A stretch of 64,000 bases of DNA from Sinotaia quadrata (GCA_028829895.1 CM054182.1:10578001-10642000), one strand, 5' to 3'. Positions 46,901 through 51,582 are shown, numbered from the stretch's first letter. Program-made: numbers and translations. Notes: generated by a model not told the origin, from the letters alone.

Positions 46901-48915
46901 ATTCTCACGGTCACAAAAAGTGTGAGGCTTTTAGCCTTCCAACAAGACGATCGCATGCTGTTGAATACAGCTTACATAATAATAATAAACATTCCAACAA
47001 ATGTACCCATGCATACGTTGGAGATTCACACGAAGAAACAACTGATGAACACCCAGTTTCAAGCGTATCACCTTGTAACATAAATCGTGTTCACAGCTGT
47101 CCCCCAGAACCTTCCCTACTAACAAGCATTAACTCTTCTGACAAGTGCAATCTTGAGAGAAGAGCTAATTCCAATGCTTTGAGATCAAAGGATGTGCAGA
47201 GCTTTGAATGTCGACGGTGTCGTTCGGATACATTGTTGTCCACTGAATCCAAAGTTCCAATGCATGCACACAGTAAGCCAAGGAGACAGCCGTTAAAACC
47301 ATGTTTTCACAGAAGCAATAGTGATGGCATGCTCTATGATAACCAAAAGCACTTTTATTTCAGTGATGAAGCCCCGTGTAACAGTCGAGGGCGCCCTCTT
47401 TTCAACATGGGTAAAGAGAGACAACTCTATTCAGTAAGATCGTTGAGCAATGCAATACACAAACCAGCCATGTTTCCCGCCAGAACAAGCAGCGAGGTGC
47501 CACTGCACAGACAACAGAGAATTTCACATTTTAGGTCTGATAAGAAGAAAGAGCTTTACTCTCTAAGCAGAATAGTGGTGAATACAAACCTTCCTTGGTC
47601 TCTGGACAGAAGAGCGCAGGAATCTTGTTATTTATCAGAAGATGCGCAATGCAGTCCTTCGACGAACATAGACAAAAGAGTGCATGGAATGGTATCACAA
47701 AACAAGATGGAACTAACTGCAACGCATGCAAGCTATTTTGAACGTCTGCAGAGATTAGCCAGGTATGTTGCAAAAAAATTCATGAAGGACAACGCCTCAA
47801 AACTGGATGCTCATCTAAACGCAGAAGAAAGACATGACTCATCTGCTAAATCTCGATATGTGTTACCACTTGGCGATGTGTCCAAAATGGTCGCAGCTGT
47901 GTCTATGAAAGCAGCGGATCTTGGCATTACAAGTAACTGGAGGCAATTGTGTTCTGAAATCCTCTCCCGAGATGACTTTACGTCACCCCACGGCAGAGTA
48001 AACTATGGAACACCATTTATCAGGCCCAGTGGTGACGAGTATAGCATTGACAGAATCATTAATGCAAAAAATACACTTGATGGACATGTGTCCCGACGAA
48101 TTCACAGAAGAAACCTGGCCAAAAGACAAGCCACTATCCGGGGGATGAGATCCACTTCTTACTTGACCGTAGGTTTGGACGGCAATCATGAGATCTGTTC
48201 CACCACCACAGAATACGCCTCGGCCATAGAATATTCTACGATGAAAGAAGGAAATCGGATAGAAATTACCTCTTCATCAGAAGTAAGCTCTGAAACGAAG
48301 TTTAATAACAAGCGTGTAACGAAACGTCCGCGGAGGTCACGAGGTACACACTCATGCTTTGACCACTCTGCATCTGCTTGCAGTAGTCTGTCGACATCTA
48401 TACTAGGTAGTGATATCTACAGGAATAAAGTGAATATGGATTTCTGTTCCCATGACAGACGCTCAAGACCGTACACTTACAAACCGGCTGGCGGATGTCA
48501 GGCTCTGCCGAGATACGTGAGGTCCACCCTGGACAACAATGCCAGTATGAAGCAATTCAGATCCACAAGCAAGAGCGCTCAGTCGCATGGGAGGTACGCG
48601 CCACTATCCAGTATGTCGTACGCGTCAGGCTCTGACGTCGATGGAGAGCGAGGGGATGTGGGCCAGCAGAAAACGAAATCACTTCGCGGCAATTTGTTGT
48701 GTTCAAAGACACGGTGTACTAAGATATTTACTTCCAGTCTACCAGCAGACCAACAAGCCTTCATCAGCTATTGCCACTCCAGAAGTCGAGATGGTCGATT
48801 GATGAAAATTAGATCTACTCCCTTCATGGAGGAAAACTTACGGCACCACCCCGTGATTCATGATCAATATCTTTCACCATCTGTATTCTCCTCTGAAGGC
48901 AGGTTTTCTACATAA
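22912..48915 (+). CDS. Giant Ser-rich repeat protein B, 8,667 aa in one apparent exon
   Basis: Seen: 26,004 bases without a stop. The start is the first ATG after an in-frame TAA at 22894-22896 and has A at -3; an upstream exon spliced in near 22919 cannot be excluded. The protein is hydrophilic, with no signal peptide or membrane helix apparent, and is Ser/Thr/Lys/Asn-rich. Layout by residue: 1-1980 has no counterpart in this window; short amphipathic helices lie near 1098, 1240, 1391, 1841, 2019, 2684 and 2837; diverged 40-residue modules span 2070-2420; about 56 copies of a 26-residue KKPPVIKECTL-type unit span 3244-4688; a DEPNALFVSL block is near 5358; a basic helix spans 7225-7310; a 28-residue basic SP repeat array spans 7420-7843; the C-terminal signature is at 8408-8443. 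From about residue 1982 onward it is collinear with gene A. No named family was recognised. Known giant cytoskeletal proteins (futsch/MAP1-like, neurofilament-like) have comparable Lys/Pro/Ser repeats, but no homology is claimed. Confidence 0.87.
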   Translation: MHRLTITELQNDSKSLTVKTVSPTVHDNSASTSQEANNDNSAYSQTDQNSGIKSVPPSVVFKGLHDQEEKRNLLSLQDKWDMVTKSFRLRSPLKLHRAGGKSRLTSSEENLSEHTIQSESEISEELSNDIQPPYFDSVQCKKSIYKDNNSIHEPSMQNNDPTYKTANIHNESCIQTFEARKNRTRAVYSNSMSSVESGVSHHAYTAAQSQTTRTALYPMINTKTKKMFAHSETFAIDAAHEETIVSGSKDGCTNRRNSYGEEKRKYDKKKKEYETSYTTPPVLRMLEKCRNGISSSEDSKTLTNSHNIKTGYADYNSVDKNNIPSANRVPGAISQPTYFKHTNNMHSSPTDIRLGVTPSEMLKVELVPPKNEISDLSDSLPLKTTNASSHCEQPNNPLGSNEPFWQCPPITESRIYLERNSLLTSPLYASFPTLECESQLKSSLLDAKEKQLGKSFVTAKQEPPPNEMRTECKKTSSKGRSSQSSRKRTRTLDKLLKTVGVLHGKNKAENKDDEKVLDESRVTTPSSSLQSVYSDDNQQMDLIHFETYEKSASPASENKAFLACRESFNDVTLQTSSANHPLTTHHSVEKTLKMADTCSLFLENTDKGSCPVFSQPVSHDISGEKLSWTENSKEKGLADAPFQENYSNVDMNDTAQKDSHADQPDDDLKSLNPESQRNLESGLGCSSSAGLNLSSTDVHCSDVEPLLKDQVKVLDDIVSDEVRKSVIINTKISHHSSSPIKVAYEQPLVNAEDKDSKDDKLENYRTGEQTVATNAQINSSLGDTLSTSQDNVNSTLSGSVSVRDACQTSTVNLCRENLLEEHSGPSDTSSPSFEAINTSSPVDKHVAIQARKGTKNEICLESGLSKVFLSSCAMNITSSQQKAFNAMFFRCSDDLFPSKERPLKDVYSEAETSSQDMTVDLQGKPESSIQVINENHLRDKQRTDYIECSRSTHGANQLEEFSSSSKTSSLLSGSDNEADNELQVVAKYSQTGKLQVLLLSESNVIHLDTDHINATCLSRSFSDSSVSVPLVSKPGQSFLRRRPSNFGVSNPCDEELFRVKRTKSSYEFKFTSDKNVFKLLDETDTPVESYQEPVQALDISRELISLFILDKVIRSAEVRFSQLFKGIRECSNAVSSNQENTSVLSITKEFKRGLPSILHHTSVQPPLIKTTNSFQQSSYASSDDDLQLVPLEEQDMLSLQIKPRVKCSITQLGPNQSACKDLSKQKETSLSNQKFEKNKFILLKAEQQLQNLKDGLHTFSFSTVFSAVADIYLNLQNTIYEESETASEQIPNDILSESKHGQLSKLEKDRCLYAESFPPFSTERGSMSKSLTDIKYQISKSANVYSPPMIASWKRGSRNSSKEAVATLNLCTPGKDIDSCTEFHRSDSRTKEAITSMVGYLQDTISRLRAAIFIKDTHTKSYPRSTGSQDDVRMHLNHETFFLPDTMSDRAGKRSDSLVSVTTQLELESVSQVSNVFKHSIESKEHKYKTVLTETPANNASAITFTSHLNSLISPSEISAHGKNVIQMSSHIKSDAQTLPKKQRNELSQSFSESSCSSAHVPGERAACVHSGVMVHFPRTQDHLSSPSYLARLTLPDKDDNVDVLTYSSPDYSTSSYSSSGSILSVIKEFDETGCQLEGTLYLEINKQHDHLCDVHRVTSTLKIKKGIYSELQDSGEEIKSVHANDETPSYSMCASEEHFFSYKAIVSSPGQENNKCKRKERNNFPLESPFKDSVRDEGKLLRGDASSWENISYVFETSDAKVGNKSNTLDNERHQLQDEHKLNHSSQTQHKSTLKSHAESEVEEIISVIPKHKEMQNNDSPVSRTANEGDSNKQSCLGITMKDLISKYREIARSFEKHIPIEDTHTNIKTTAHTVAVANLKINQVVDSEPPKSGGSLQQRNNDIQQDIEGKDNGDLKGEDSFQVCYHPNINISETDKKASLTSAVAYDNSLSRGSFSKVQSVLAVSAEPPLSLRYLTQLSEKDSTASFLKKTTCSMTLCPTVHSSISEKMRQKQISGEFQAARSAIKNILQQEVITFSGSFSEQLQPNNSREQICPQAEDCKIHETESVTQGTMLTSTPSSEPSQSGNTTDQLISTEHISESQSAKKNRQKDMSPEILLSSTYSLKHVQNNKSSHQNLSNGNDSKVQSNNSGIETNVSDESKPSYTSSSEQLKLKAGTNEILPKDVDIDNQTPESNAQTDLPRETMLQLTSKSIAGKDQNHPKTIEYETHSTTGDIEKVKSRETKLLSTSLKAIANKDHGDIPKASDSKIYSTKNDTKSRETKKMLLSTCSKSIANKDQNLPKANESRTHSTKSGTQKEISRKTMLLSTTSKTSANIGQKLPETTDSKTYSTKGDTQKILLSSSSCEQSQFKLSIDQILPNADDSEIQSTKSNAEEKPFSLETISPSTSLMSQFNKHSDPLSTKDGSSDTETSTHVCSGDHISIRQKVNPTSLAKTLYSEVRDNLETHLTQSNNEENQFQDFTSMASYLLSSNSNLMTVFDNNNENLLQISTLQETSDVNDYSTTVKHLEKGEEYIPACASAIDGCRLHKYDNQDIAKQDANCCDDEMAYNEEGVLTSNTKDIRSFQCLTKSTAFPLESNPAYLDSAHIKSLPTNEETDFTKAEVQKSLSVSTPPPTAEDSHSPFSVPFQSSSDHLHGSRSSMSVLSSLSSVQQDSNTNLIGSKSFMEALKAYLQAQENQTSDAYSSPSAKQIYKIIQPLKLTIPGARKVLESYNIIGSFIKAVLKHNFPDSREVDEFVCSSFDNDWRQTTNKGSSVASCRKCSSLPNVINIDSQFDHCHFTRHVTSNTPLKKNNDIFAKDLGLYPQASSRNVIANEYDLAIDTFKNRVGSLKTKVVHMLDMISNYDFRNQDETGTIRSRNTALEDLESACSSSNTSLYENDLYEMSAPCAHTSNVKTDRPAIYSQDAVLSRLDKHDSCELTNSMKFSDSLQDSKHRLDSKFDLHCRPANKNQQLKKDNQADSRGSVNKEHLTTQNLNEVNLEFADDSYEISQSGKNPERINEKYQKSVAKDDDCQTFMDMEKNSLCVSAEHLDLTTPPTTTKMLNSDKDRMVVIDRSLCAQKGNEKIEPNRSLKRRIPYGWPLSSNETISTENDKSPELSKAKLEKKRVTDIRNKHFATSKYSKVVGHQRSEGKIDYHSTHQSAKLALSSNDLPLPMTFQTYSLNDTSHSPRNIYGKVSQQIRDIIKKFEGQNMLRIEDSNKNIVKHKAESPFSNTQVGAKEIKEKKPPVLSQCTLKEEKDKHIVKQKKPPVLSQCTLKEEKDKHIVKQKKPPVLSQCTLKEEKDKHIVKQKKPPVISQCTMKEEKDKHIVEQKKPLVIKKCTLREVMDTNTVEQDVEQKKPPVIKECTLKEVTDTNIAKQDIEQKKPPVIKECTLREVTDTNIAKQDIEQKKPPVIKECTLREVTDTNTVEQDVEQKKPPVVKECTLKKETDKHNIVFEKEVEQEKIPVVKERPLKTETDKHTDKKEVEQKVKPLVMQECALREETDKHIDEKEVEQKKTPVIKEETLGKETDKHVDEMGVEQKKPPVVKECTLKKETDKHNIEKEVEQEKIPVVKERPLKTETDKHTDKKEVEQKVKPLVMQECALREETDKHIDEKEVEQKKTPVIKEETLGKETDKHVDEMGVEQKKPPVVKECTLKKETDKHNIEKEVEQEKIPVVKEKPLKTETDKHTDKKEVEQKVKPLVMQECALREETDKHIDEKEVEQKKTPVIKEETLGKETDKHVDEMGVEQKKPPVVKECTLKKETDKHNIEKEVEQEKIPVVKERPLKTETDKHTDKKEVEQKVKPLVMQECALREETDKHIDEKEVEQKKTPVIKEETLGKETDKHVDEMGVEQKKTPVVKECTLKTETDKHIFEKEAEQKNTQRIKGRSLKRDIDRHIDEMGNRQNKPSLIKECTLTEETDKCRFQKEIETKKPLETEECILTEETDKLRDKFKFQKEIEQKKPSVIKECTLRERADKGIAAKEIKEKKPSVIKECTLRERADKGIAAKEIEEKKPSVIEECTLTEETVKLRDKLRIQIEIERKKPSVIEECTLTEETDKLKFQKIEQKKPSVIREYTLRERADKGIAAKEIEENKPSVIKECTLRERADKGIAAKEIEEKKPSVIEECAQTEETIKLRDKLRIQIEIQRKKPSVIEECTLTEETDKLKFQKEIEQKKPSVIKECTLRERADKGITAKEIEEKKPSVIEECTLRERADKGIAAKETEEKKSSVLKEFELREETNKCIDEKEVEQKKPQVVNECTLREKTDKNIDKQEVELKKTPVIKDYTLRKETDNHGVLNEVEQKKPPVVKEYALRKETDIHIVEKGAEQKKQPVVKECILKDKTGKHVVEKGVEQKKQPVVKECTLKTETEKYIDEKEVEQKKTQNIKRFTLTEGTDKQTDEKEVEQKKPQIVKECTSTEETDNHIDEKDVEQKKPQIVKECTSTEETDKHIDEKDVEQKKPQIVKECTSTEETDKHIDEKDVEQKKPQIVKECTSTEETDKHIDANAVKQKKPIVAKQCTHREKTGKYTGTKLPIIKHFTVRKKTVKHTIEKRVVQLKQPIVKEKSLKEETNKHIDKKEVEQNEPHVVKQCSLREGTDNHIDVKKTKEKKTSPVKELTLREGTDNHIDVKETEEKETSSVKEFTMREEKDTHIEQKKSTEAKEFTLKEGRNVFEISESITPCTLALVDFGANVLNKDVSGGRALLTSAQTQKQSSPSSSAEEMERIMNSVPSVMTFQSDLKKRLKMTRTPVLNMKKNARHTNCFRDSETSSDHTPLTRVSSIKKFIPRSESRICENDFKGPSFKTLKRQSSFGIQKGNQSMSTIGEEKKDNRSKQLYRDVTPSEYVPQMMNKNLSTKGNTHLVTEVYVWNKSASGTPSALKPNKTIGACNILPLTSRTKPRSARLNSIRYSVYPSKLKNVRRRPLPLQESIFQTDEMAVVPCNISAKYHKKANDSALKPYTIHNNTRLSYPRESRDTRESRDIKSSSDSTDHYLSNTSSILNVSDLDQVDPMHIQPMPISIKNLCAHSLSEENCNAKRYLLHKFLESTSANPQYKNLCNYEKAVSEHSAIKGDDAQNNKNKNKSFQGSEFPSNSLQNDDFVSISSEEEVFQTNVMNSTRGIPFRVVYSDEHQHAPESELQSGQLSAFVSCIPKRETRNEPQTKTEMKWRTCLGNNVQQLIPIFDKFDSTSQNKNEVTSGSVPNFYSEKSLKKNTIYTHDTPLKDASASTYSSLITASEKLDENGNSVEMYIEDENQSFQSCDSKGNSNVTDQFDCVQESCDCYAKLKRAQKSCQDLFVSNSWKFGKNENAPLLPDCESMDEHLLWHSKFVTGKASIGEPHLFSPLDEPNALFVSLCSVDKTVDPDTGKPIVKVTGTLGGSSGIAADAHYGNVINLSNKSTCWYSCKEESLIDQQSKQSPVSVLTISTFSPISQLQEESQNALQGSDSFCSICSGRTEVTTDYESDLSPILPSDEHFETAHDQKNFFKCLSITSCINSGYKKYFNHYPKSHIPKQNTESQKSFCDLRKMLPLYFKRYLSSQNLNQISEVVKSNNQHRFESVNPIKISNPRLSLLEQPTSTDINDFNTSSIYSLVSRDNSNNPSPTPPKIHSKSDAPTKIHKSVSYMKRTQNVAKPFRALKYSRKSYKSLEFGKCNTDKVVSNRSSSQHKNIRYGNSMHSKDAPLSADDLRSVGSVEICSPKEMMTVAQKIAFFTNLIKELACKRPQKAREAPACKVAVGSKDKTHDTSLFRHCPASGSWRPKNSVGMKPNSSTRPFRVPFQKNPVNENVTFPEIPLSTLTKSKGSVQTDTIPNSLNDDGRQNLSECTKHNIEGIQSCRAMKYSFNQKSEQYAKDTRVHKNVSLNQTGKDKINAPLYRTPQSIVAFKSRLDPYCSKICQVHSKNTSSQQSLRVKAPPVLSQLGMKSSIGGCFQAYNKVDDSPDHTSFHSACSVFDDDFNNLLMSEDTTSLVSGLTSDSAQEANLVPSSNNKEMDYKTANNAILQKSESLPFVTVFSSEYFKEEVSGAFYADFSIRSSTHGNGAVHPYPNTAEESHPNLLSALNAATNGTNSDDYITLESDTIKSLALTETVYTTVRVPVQALTTDVKLAHDSNGKQEILPEKYCHINTSVCKKHLVRATGLPPTINYTDSQHRHETGNLRIEEQDPKIIKTVSLEIPLTSITNDTNPQYLEISNTNKNMLKTDYKTNRFSPNQYMCLLSCDTKLSEPVFLNVENSCITDKHDSEIKGLPKIHPIVDISNGDIANNKELERSYLGALTQLITHELTGNKTERQEVWEQQAQSTFSDTIALTEKQNVNHFSKQDFEEINLIEKGEIMSPKEMCSTQEASDVMNHGGKSAITNISSNAAETLKNVKSESKHLLLNSEYSVDSQNKVIITNSSAMRDICIKNEYNSNSLHSEGNNADKVIAVKSTKSHDGKFRSFSSTMNKQESIFNSISEKTVSDQFESPTSLTTVYKEPMDVQSTYETMSDRCNKSAKISGRKFYKWNNKANNSSAYFTQFMESKTGLGDRNTVKSIFSSPQNTNQNTRKMGERCPWKLDENPQDENNAQTMVFVLLKDDHQQLPANGVRQSSSSDVTEMDFNTIPTIVKSSSSESVVYEEKMKMTTNVGQQGQGVSYQNQTEVQGTQVFEQISVSDTQSCVSCLLGMSSSENEYSVYTDENDMQSFKVSVHRSPSNLRQTYASKYNPKPISVRKIKRQMCHVVSSLMSHCADSAMKILGTADLVPSEMHQDEDLRISKLLHPDNRNIGMTSAKLSVFQSPGNVQVQSSKSNKLSSHNVCVCKQRGAQQHYLYGNSESSGSSMYSLESSPPRVFMSVNVLGNDISSKQISNRCEVHRTPVQILASVQKEPRLIKSQGTTRMSLPQSVCVSALQDSSSSPTSLSVSAYSQKQKSHSVSLGVQPVAITSPSKMHFRVKSPVPSSNAINYIDVIERNSRSSKTSQSNCKVKITATPGDGKKISPAVTIEFPPPADDSDSEQRADTLDIAQESGNFIVTDVKKITADSQYKTYRTPSVPSKIDCLIGFDTNAERKSKKYIRIQPSVSGKPLSATSSKPQVYDVEAGKSGKMYPVKESPPRYRREQIYSTASENRYKSCNTDIPQDSRRRYSYLKDDAKEHSIIEQVVDKISNVAQYFTRKPSQHQEQKSSNIKHLRNVRLAHKTSSSSMLVVSSHEFLAGDVDSGHTTFSLSGGCTRSTERKIKRLSSTTSEVKARLRQARKLMLEQEHLTRLKQKTRGKLQRVLGRAMQATRKEIVSEKIQSKQRQQEMARRMARIKGFAQKFQRKEEEANNSYSKQYMLLSNETAGKHSHSPHKSDYLNICYGRKSKIDRLPSISAHCHQENRRQSGTPDVLVSTDPKSHSANENVVIKMQPINTSANYQPGIRKQTDINASRTHSSTKMKQQIQNAHHIKAHTYNRTNSSSPKLEYKKPQSRNTHHTRAHKCIRTNSVSPLLEYKKSQSRNTHHTRAHKCNRTNSVSPKLEYKKPQSRRTHHTETYRCNRTNSFSPKVDYMKPQPRRIHHTEKYRYNRMNSFSPKVDYMKPQPRRIHHIEKYRYNRANSFSPKVDYIKPQPRRKHHTEIYRYNRTNSFSPKLDYMKPQSRSTHQTEKHIRMNSAFPKLDYKKPRSRSMHHTESHRHNRRNSVCPKHGDKKLLSRSASLTKVQNKYNRTNSSSPPPLQSKDQSKTHEKHFRPITASRKFDYNHPLFQSRHHSETREKYTKPTAVSQTLDDKYPLFPHKHHHTEAHKYKRTISTSPKLEVKKPRVQSTPHIEAQKKYKTKSSSPRLYYSKPHLRHLHHTDAHKHERMHSARLNTDYKRVKFQRTCHNKAQKTCNRKTSERCDKLDFDSRQFRNTPSFKVIKRHNSQTLGNQKSHLDPGHCRSARCNNDDDRHHRMTASHKLNSDPRHFHNEHGREAGKKKNQINFAKHIHSRKEFESKGNAGTNTDYKRMHFISHEPAFKSVDLTDDGFPRHSHGHKKCEAFSLPTRRSHAVEYSLHNNNKHSNKCTHAYVGDSHEETTDEHPVSSVSPCNINRVHSCPPEPSLLTSINSSDKCNLERRANSNALRSKDVQSFECRRCRSDTLLSTESKVPMHAHSKPRRQPLKPCFHRSNSDGMLYDNQKHFYFSDEAPCNSRGRPLFNMGKERQLYSVRSLSNAIHKPAMFPARTSSEVPLHRQQRISHFRSDKKKELYSLSRIVVNTNLPWSLDRRAQESCYLSEDAQCSPSTNIDKRVHGMVSQNKMELTATHASYFERLQRLARYVAKKFMKDNASKLDAHLNAEERHDSSAKSRYVLPLGDVSKMVAAVSMKAADLGITSNWRQLCSEILSRDDFTSPHGRVNYGTPFIRPSGDEYSIDRIINAKNTLDGHVSRRIHRRNLAKRQATIRGMRSTSYLTVGLDGNHEICSTTTEYASAIEYSTMKEGNRIEITSSSEVSSETKFNNKRVTKRPRRSRGTHSCFDHSASACSSLSTSILGSDIYRNKVNMDFCSHDRRSRPYTYKPAGGCQALPRYVRSTLDNNASMKQFRSTSKSAQSHGRYAPLSSMSYASGSDVDGERGDVGQQKTKSLRGNLLCSKTRCTKIFTSSLPADQQAFISYCHSRSRDGRLMKIRSTPFMEENLRHHPVIHDQYLSPSVFSSEGRFST
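29110..30165 (+). repeat. Diverged ~40-aa tandem modules in gene B
   Basis: Units with the pattern S-R-E-T-x-L-L-S-T-S-x-K-x-I-A-N-K-D-Q, then DSKxxSTK, repeat at about 110-130 bases. The copies from about 29520 to 30000 are clearest (SKSIANKDQNLPKANES and relatives). Gene A lacks most of this stretch, which accounts for part of its shorter length. Confidence 0.7.
30840..31515 (+). other. Conserved helical block of protein B
   Basis: This segment contains HGSRSSMSVLSS, NLIGSKSFMEALKAYLQAQE, ARKVLESYNIIGSFIKAVLK, SCRKCSSLPN and YDLAIDTFKNRVGSLKTKVV. All have counterparts in gene A at 1042-1710 in the same order. The spacing of hydrophobic residues suggests several amphipathic helices, so it may be a small folded domain in an otherwise disordered chain. 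No named domain was recognised. Confidence 0.6.
32641..36975 (+). repeat. ~56-copy, 26-aa tandem repeat array in gene B
   Basis: By hand count about 56 units of roughly 78 bases encode variants of EVEQKKPPVIKECTLREETDKHI. Sub-families are arranged in blocks: PPVLSQ units at the start, a four-unit 105-residue higher-order repeat at about 33223-34500, PSVI units with RERADKGIAAK at 34.8-35.6 kb, and PQIVKECTSTEE units at 36.17-36.46 kb. The units are highly charged (Lys/Glu) with one Pro pair and usually one Cys each. Gene A has one unit at the same place. The array opens long antisense frames that are not genes. Confidence 0.93.
33223..34500 (+). repeat. 315-bp higher-order repeat x4
   Basis: Blocks of four different 26-27 residue units (KKPPVVKEC, EKIPVVKER, KVKPLVMQE, KKTPVIKEE) repeat four times with a 315-base period. 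The first copy carries 6 extra bases (NIVFEKE versus NIEKE), giving a first spacing of 321. The copies are nearly identical at DNA level, indicating recent amplification. Confidence 0.9.
38950..39085 (+). other. Conserved DEP.ALFVSL block in protein B
   Basis: Counterpart of the block at 4900-5040: SPLDEPNALFVSLC followed by VDPDTGKPIVKV. One of the few hydrophobic and well-conserved stretches. No family was recognised. Confidence 0.6.
44587..44865 (+). other. Basic Arg/Lys/Gln-rich helix in protein B
   Basis: Matches gene A 10312-10590 closely (KARLRQARKLMLEQEH, SKQRQQEMARRMARIKGF). Predicted from composition to be a long basic helix. Confidence 0.6.
45172..46440 (+). repeat. ~16-copy, 28-aa basic SP repeat array in gene B
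   Basis: Units of about 84 bases encode variants of RTNSFSPKLDYKKPQSRRTH + HTEAHKYN. Each carries Ser-x-Ser-Pro-Lys, a Lys-Pro pair and several His, giving a strongly basic array with regularly spaced proline-directed phosphorylation candidates. The central six to eight copies are the most alike; the outer ones decay. Confidence 0.85.
48136..48300 (+). other. C-terminal signature, protein B
   Basis: GMRSTSYLTVGLDGN followed by CSTTTEYASA and EYST. Nearly identical to gene A at 13258-13420 in protein and DNA. Confidence 0.75.
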
Positions 48916-48963
48916 CATATAAACTAAAGAACCAATATATTAGGTACACTGATTATGACTTTT

Positions 48964-48969
48964 AATAAA
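48964..48969 (+). other. Probable poly(A) signal of gene B
   Basis: AATAAA occurs 49 bases after the gene B stop codon, which would give a very short 3' UTR. Confidence 0.55.
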
Positions 48970-51582
48970 ATCTATCTTCCAAACAATGTATGCCTTTTTT
49001 CCTGCTGATCATTTTGTTCAATTTATAGTAAATAAGCTTGTCTAAAAGAACGAAAATAATGAGATAGATATTTGTACATAAGATAATCATTCTCTATGCC
49101 ATTATTCCCTGCTGCTCTCCCATTGGTCGAATAAGGACGCTGGAACCAGTAATCGTGTGGATATTTACAAGGCGTTGCTAATTCTAGAGCTATTCACATT
49201 GTAAAGGTTGAAATGAAACAGGCCTCTAATGCACAACACTTAACCGGATAGCACTGTGACTTTGAAATGACTCCAGTAATCGCAATCTTTCCTTTCTGGA
49301 GTAAGATGGAGTCTGACGAGAAAAATGCTGCTCGAATGTGTTTGGAAAATGCTGTTCATTGGAAAGAAAAGACCAATTGTTTTAACTCCGTGCGTTTGTA
49401 TTTAGATGAATGTGCTTGGAAAATGCTGTTCATTGGAAAGAAAAGACCAATTGTTTTAACTCCGTGCGTTTGTATTTAGATGAATGTGTTTGTGTGTATG
49501 TGTGATAACTGCACCAAAAAAAATTATATAATCAGAATTTTGTGCAAAATAGAAATACCATTTGTAAGAATCTTATCAAATGACATTTAAAGATTTTTTT
49601 ATTTGGATCATGGATGACAAGGGCTGTAGGCGATGATAATGACCAATTTTCAATAATTTGAAGTAACATCTGGTTTGTTTCTTCACATTTGGTTGGTTGG
49701 TTTCTGTTTGCATGTTTATGCGAGGTATACAGTATACCACAAGTATGGAATAGTATGAATTAATTCTTTTCCCCATGTGCACCTGTGTGTTAGTAAAATA
49801 TGAAATACAGACATGTACTAGTAGTGTATATAAACAAACACGAAACACAGATATTACAGTAATTAAAATATTTTTATGACCGACTGTTGAAAGTGAAAAA
49901 TAGTTATATGCATGCGTGGGAAATAGGTTTTGAAAAAAGTATTATTTTTTGTCTTGAATTACAACGATATACCAAATGTTAACAAACGGCGAATATTTAA
50001 TAAAAGCCTGCAATAAAAAACTTGTATTTTAATTATATTGCTTGCCAGCAATTTATTACGTATGATGAAATATTTTCAAATTTAAAAAACATGGATCTAC
50101 AATTTATTATCAATATTGTTTTCATATCACGAAAGGGATTAATTTTCTTCACTACTTAAAAAGATTTTAACTTCATTACACGATTTAACATTCTGACCAT
50201 TTTTTTAAAAAAAACGTCTGTATTATTAGGTTTTAAATCTTGACAGTATGCGTGTACACGTTTGTGTAAGTGTTGTAAATGCATGTGTACCGCAGAAAAT
50301 GCAACAATAAATACTGATAATGTGCAATACTAGCACCTCTTGCACATCTCAAGGTCAAGGTCACAAACAGCACCATCTATGAAGCCTTACCAGGCCTCAG
50401 GAACACTCGGTGACGCTAGAACAGAATTCAAAATGGACAGAATAGTTAGATGAACATGGGTAAGGACAATTTAATATCATCAGCAAGATCAGCAATACAT
50501 ATACTAACGTCAGCTATTTTAATATTTTTTTAATATGGCTATACGTGTAAATGTCAGATGGATAACACATATGATGGAGAGTTCTCCCACATATTTTGAT
50601 CTATAATTTTTAAATGAGATGCTATTTGTGACTTGTATGCTATGGAAATGTTGTAAACGGTTTATTTCTGAAGTGAAAGTCCAGAATGGACAGGGGTAGG
50701 AGGGGGGGGGGATTAAGCTGAGTGAGTGAGTGAGTGAGTACGAGTAGAGAAGTAGCCGTGGTGTAGGACTATTATTGTTTATGAGAAGTTTAATCCCTGG
50801 CATCTAAGCAGTAGTGAAGTTGGCTTAAAACATAAGATCTGGAGTCTTGGTCTTGACCTGTCATGTCATGTCATGCAACTTTTAGGCTGGTGTAATTGTG
50901 AGCTTAGTTTTGGATAGGTGACGTGTGTGTTGACAGAATATGAGTGTGGAAGATGTGAGAAAGTAATAAATATTAATTAGCTCTAGGATGATTTTAAAAT
51001 TTGATTGGGTCAAAGAGTAAGTCTAGGCAAAGATGGGCGTGGTTTATGGCTAGATAAGTTTTTTTTTTTTTTTTTAAAAGCGTCTCTGTATTGTGCAGCA
51101 TAAAATTAATTGCTTAGTTTGATTGCCTTATGGTGAGAAAATAGGACAGGAAGCATTTTGCTAACTCTTCTAAATATTGTTCAACTTTTCCTTTTAATAC
51201 ATTTTTATTAAATGTTCAGTCTTGTGTATGTGTTTTGTACAAGATAACTTCTTTTGTTTGTTATCGTAAATTATAGTAATAGTCTAATTATTGCATCTTG
51301 TTCTCTGTCCATCTATATATCTGTTTGTAAATCTATTTCTCAGTTTAAATAACTTGAGTGAGGGCCGTGAGTTGAATTGACGTCACGCACCAGCATGGGC
51401 GTAACAGTTACAGATACCGCGTAACAGTTAGAGATATGCATATACAACCAGTGACCCATACTAAATCGGCATCTATCGATATTTTTATATCATTAAATAT
51501 TGCTAATATTTGGTATAATTCATTCTTGTACATCGCGAGAATGTGTAAATGTCATATGGGTAATATTTCGTTGATTTTTTTC
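48970..51582. other. AT-rich spacer after gene B
   Basis: No gene was seen. It holds a direct duplication of about 75 bases with a 74-base offset (about 49340-49490), a G run near 50702, a GTGA tetranucleotide run near 50722 and a T run near 51060. Confidence 0.6.
49340..49490. repeat. Two-copy direct duplication, 74-bp period
   Basis: The segment TTGGAAAATGCTGTTCATTG... at 49342 recurs at 49416 with essentially the same downstream sequence. Confidence 0.9.
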
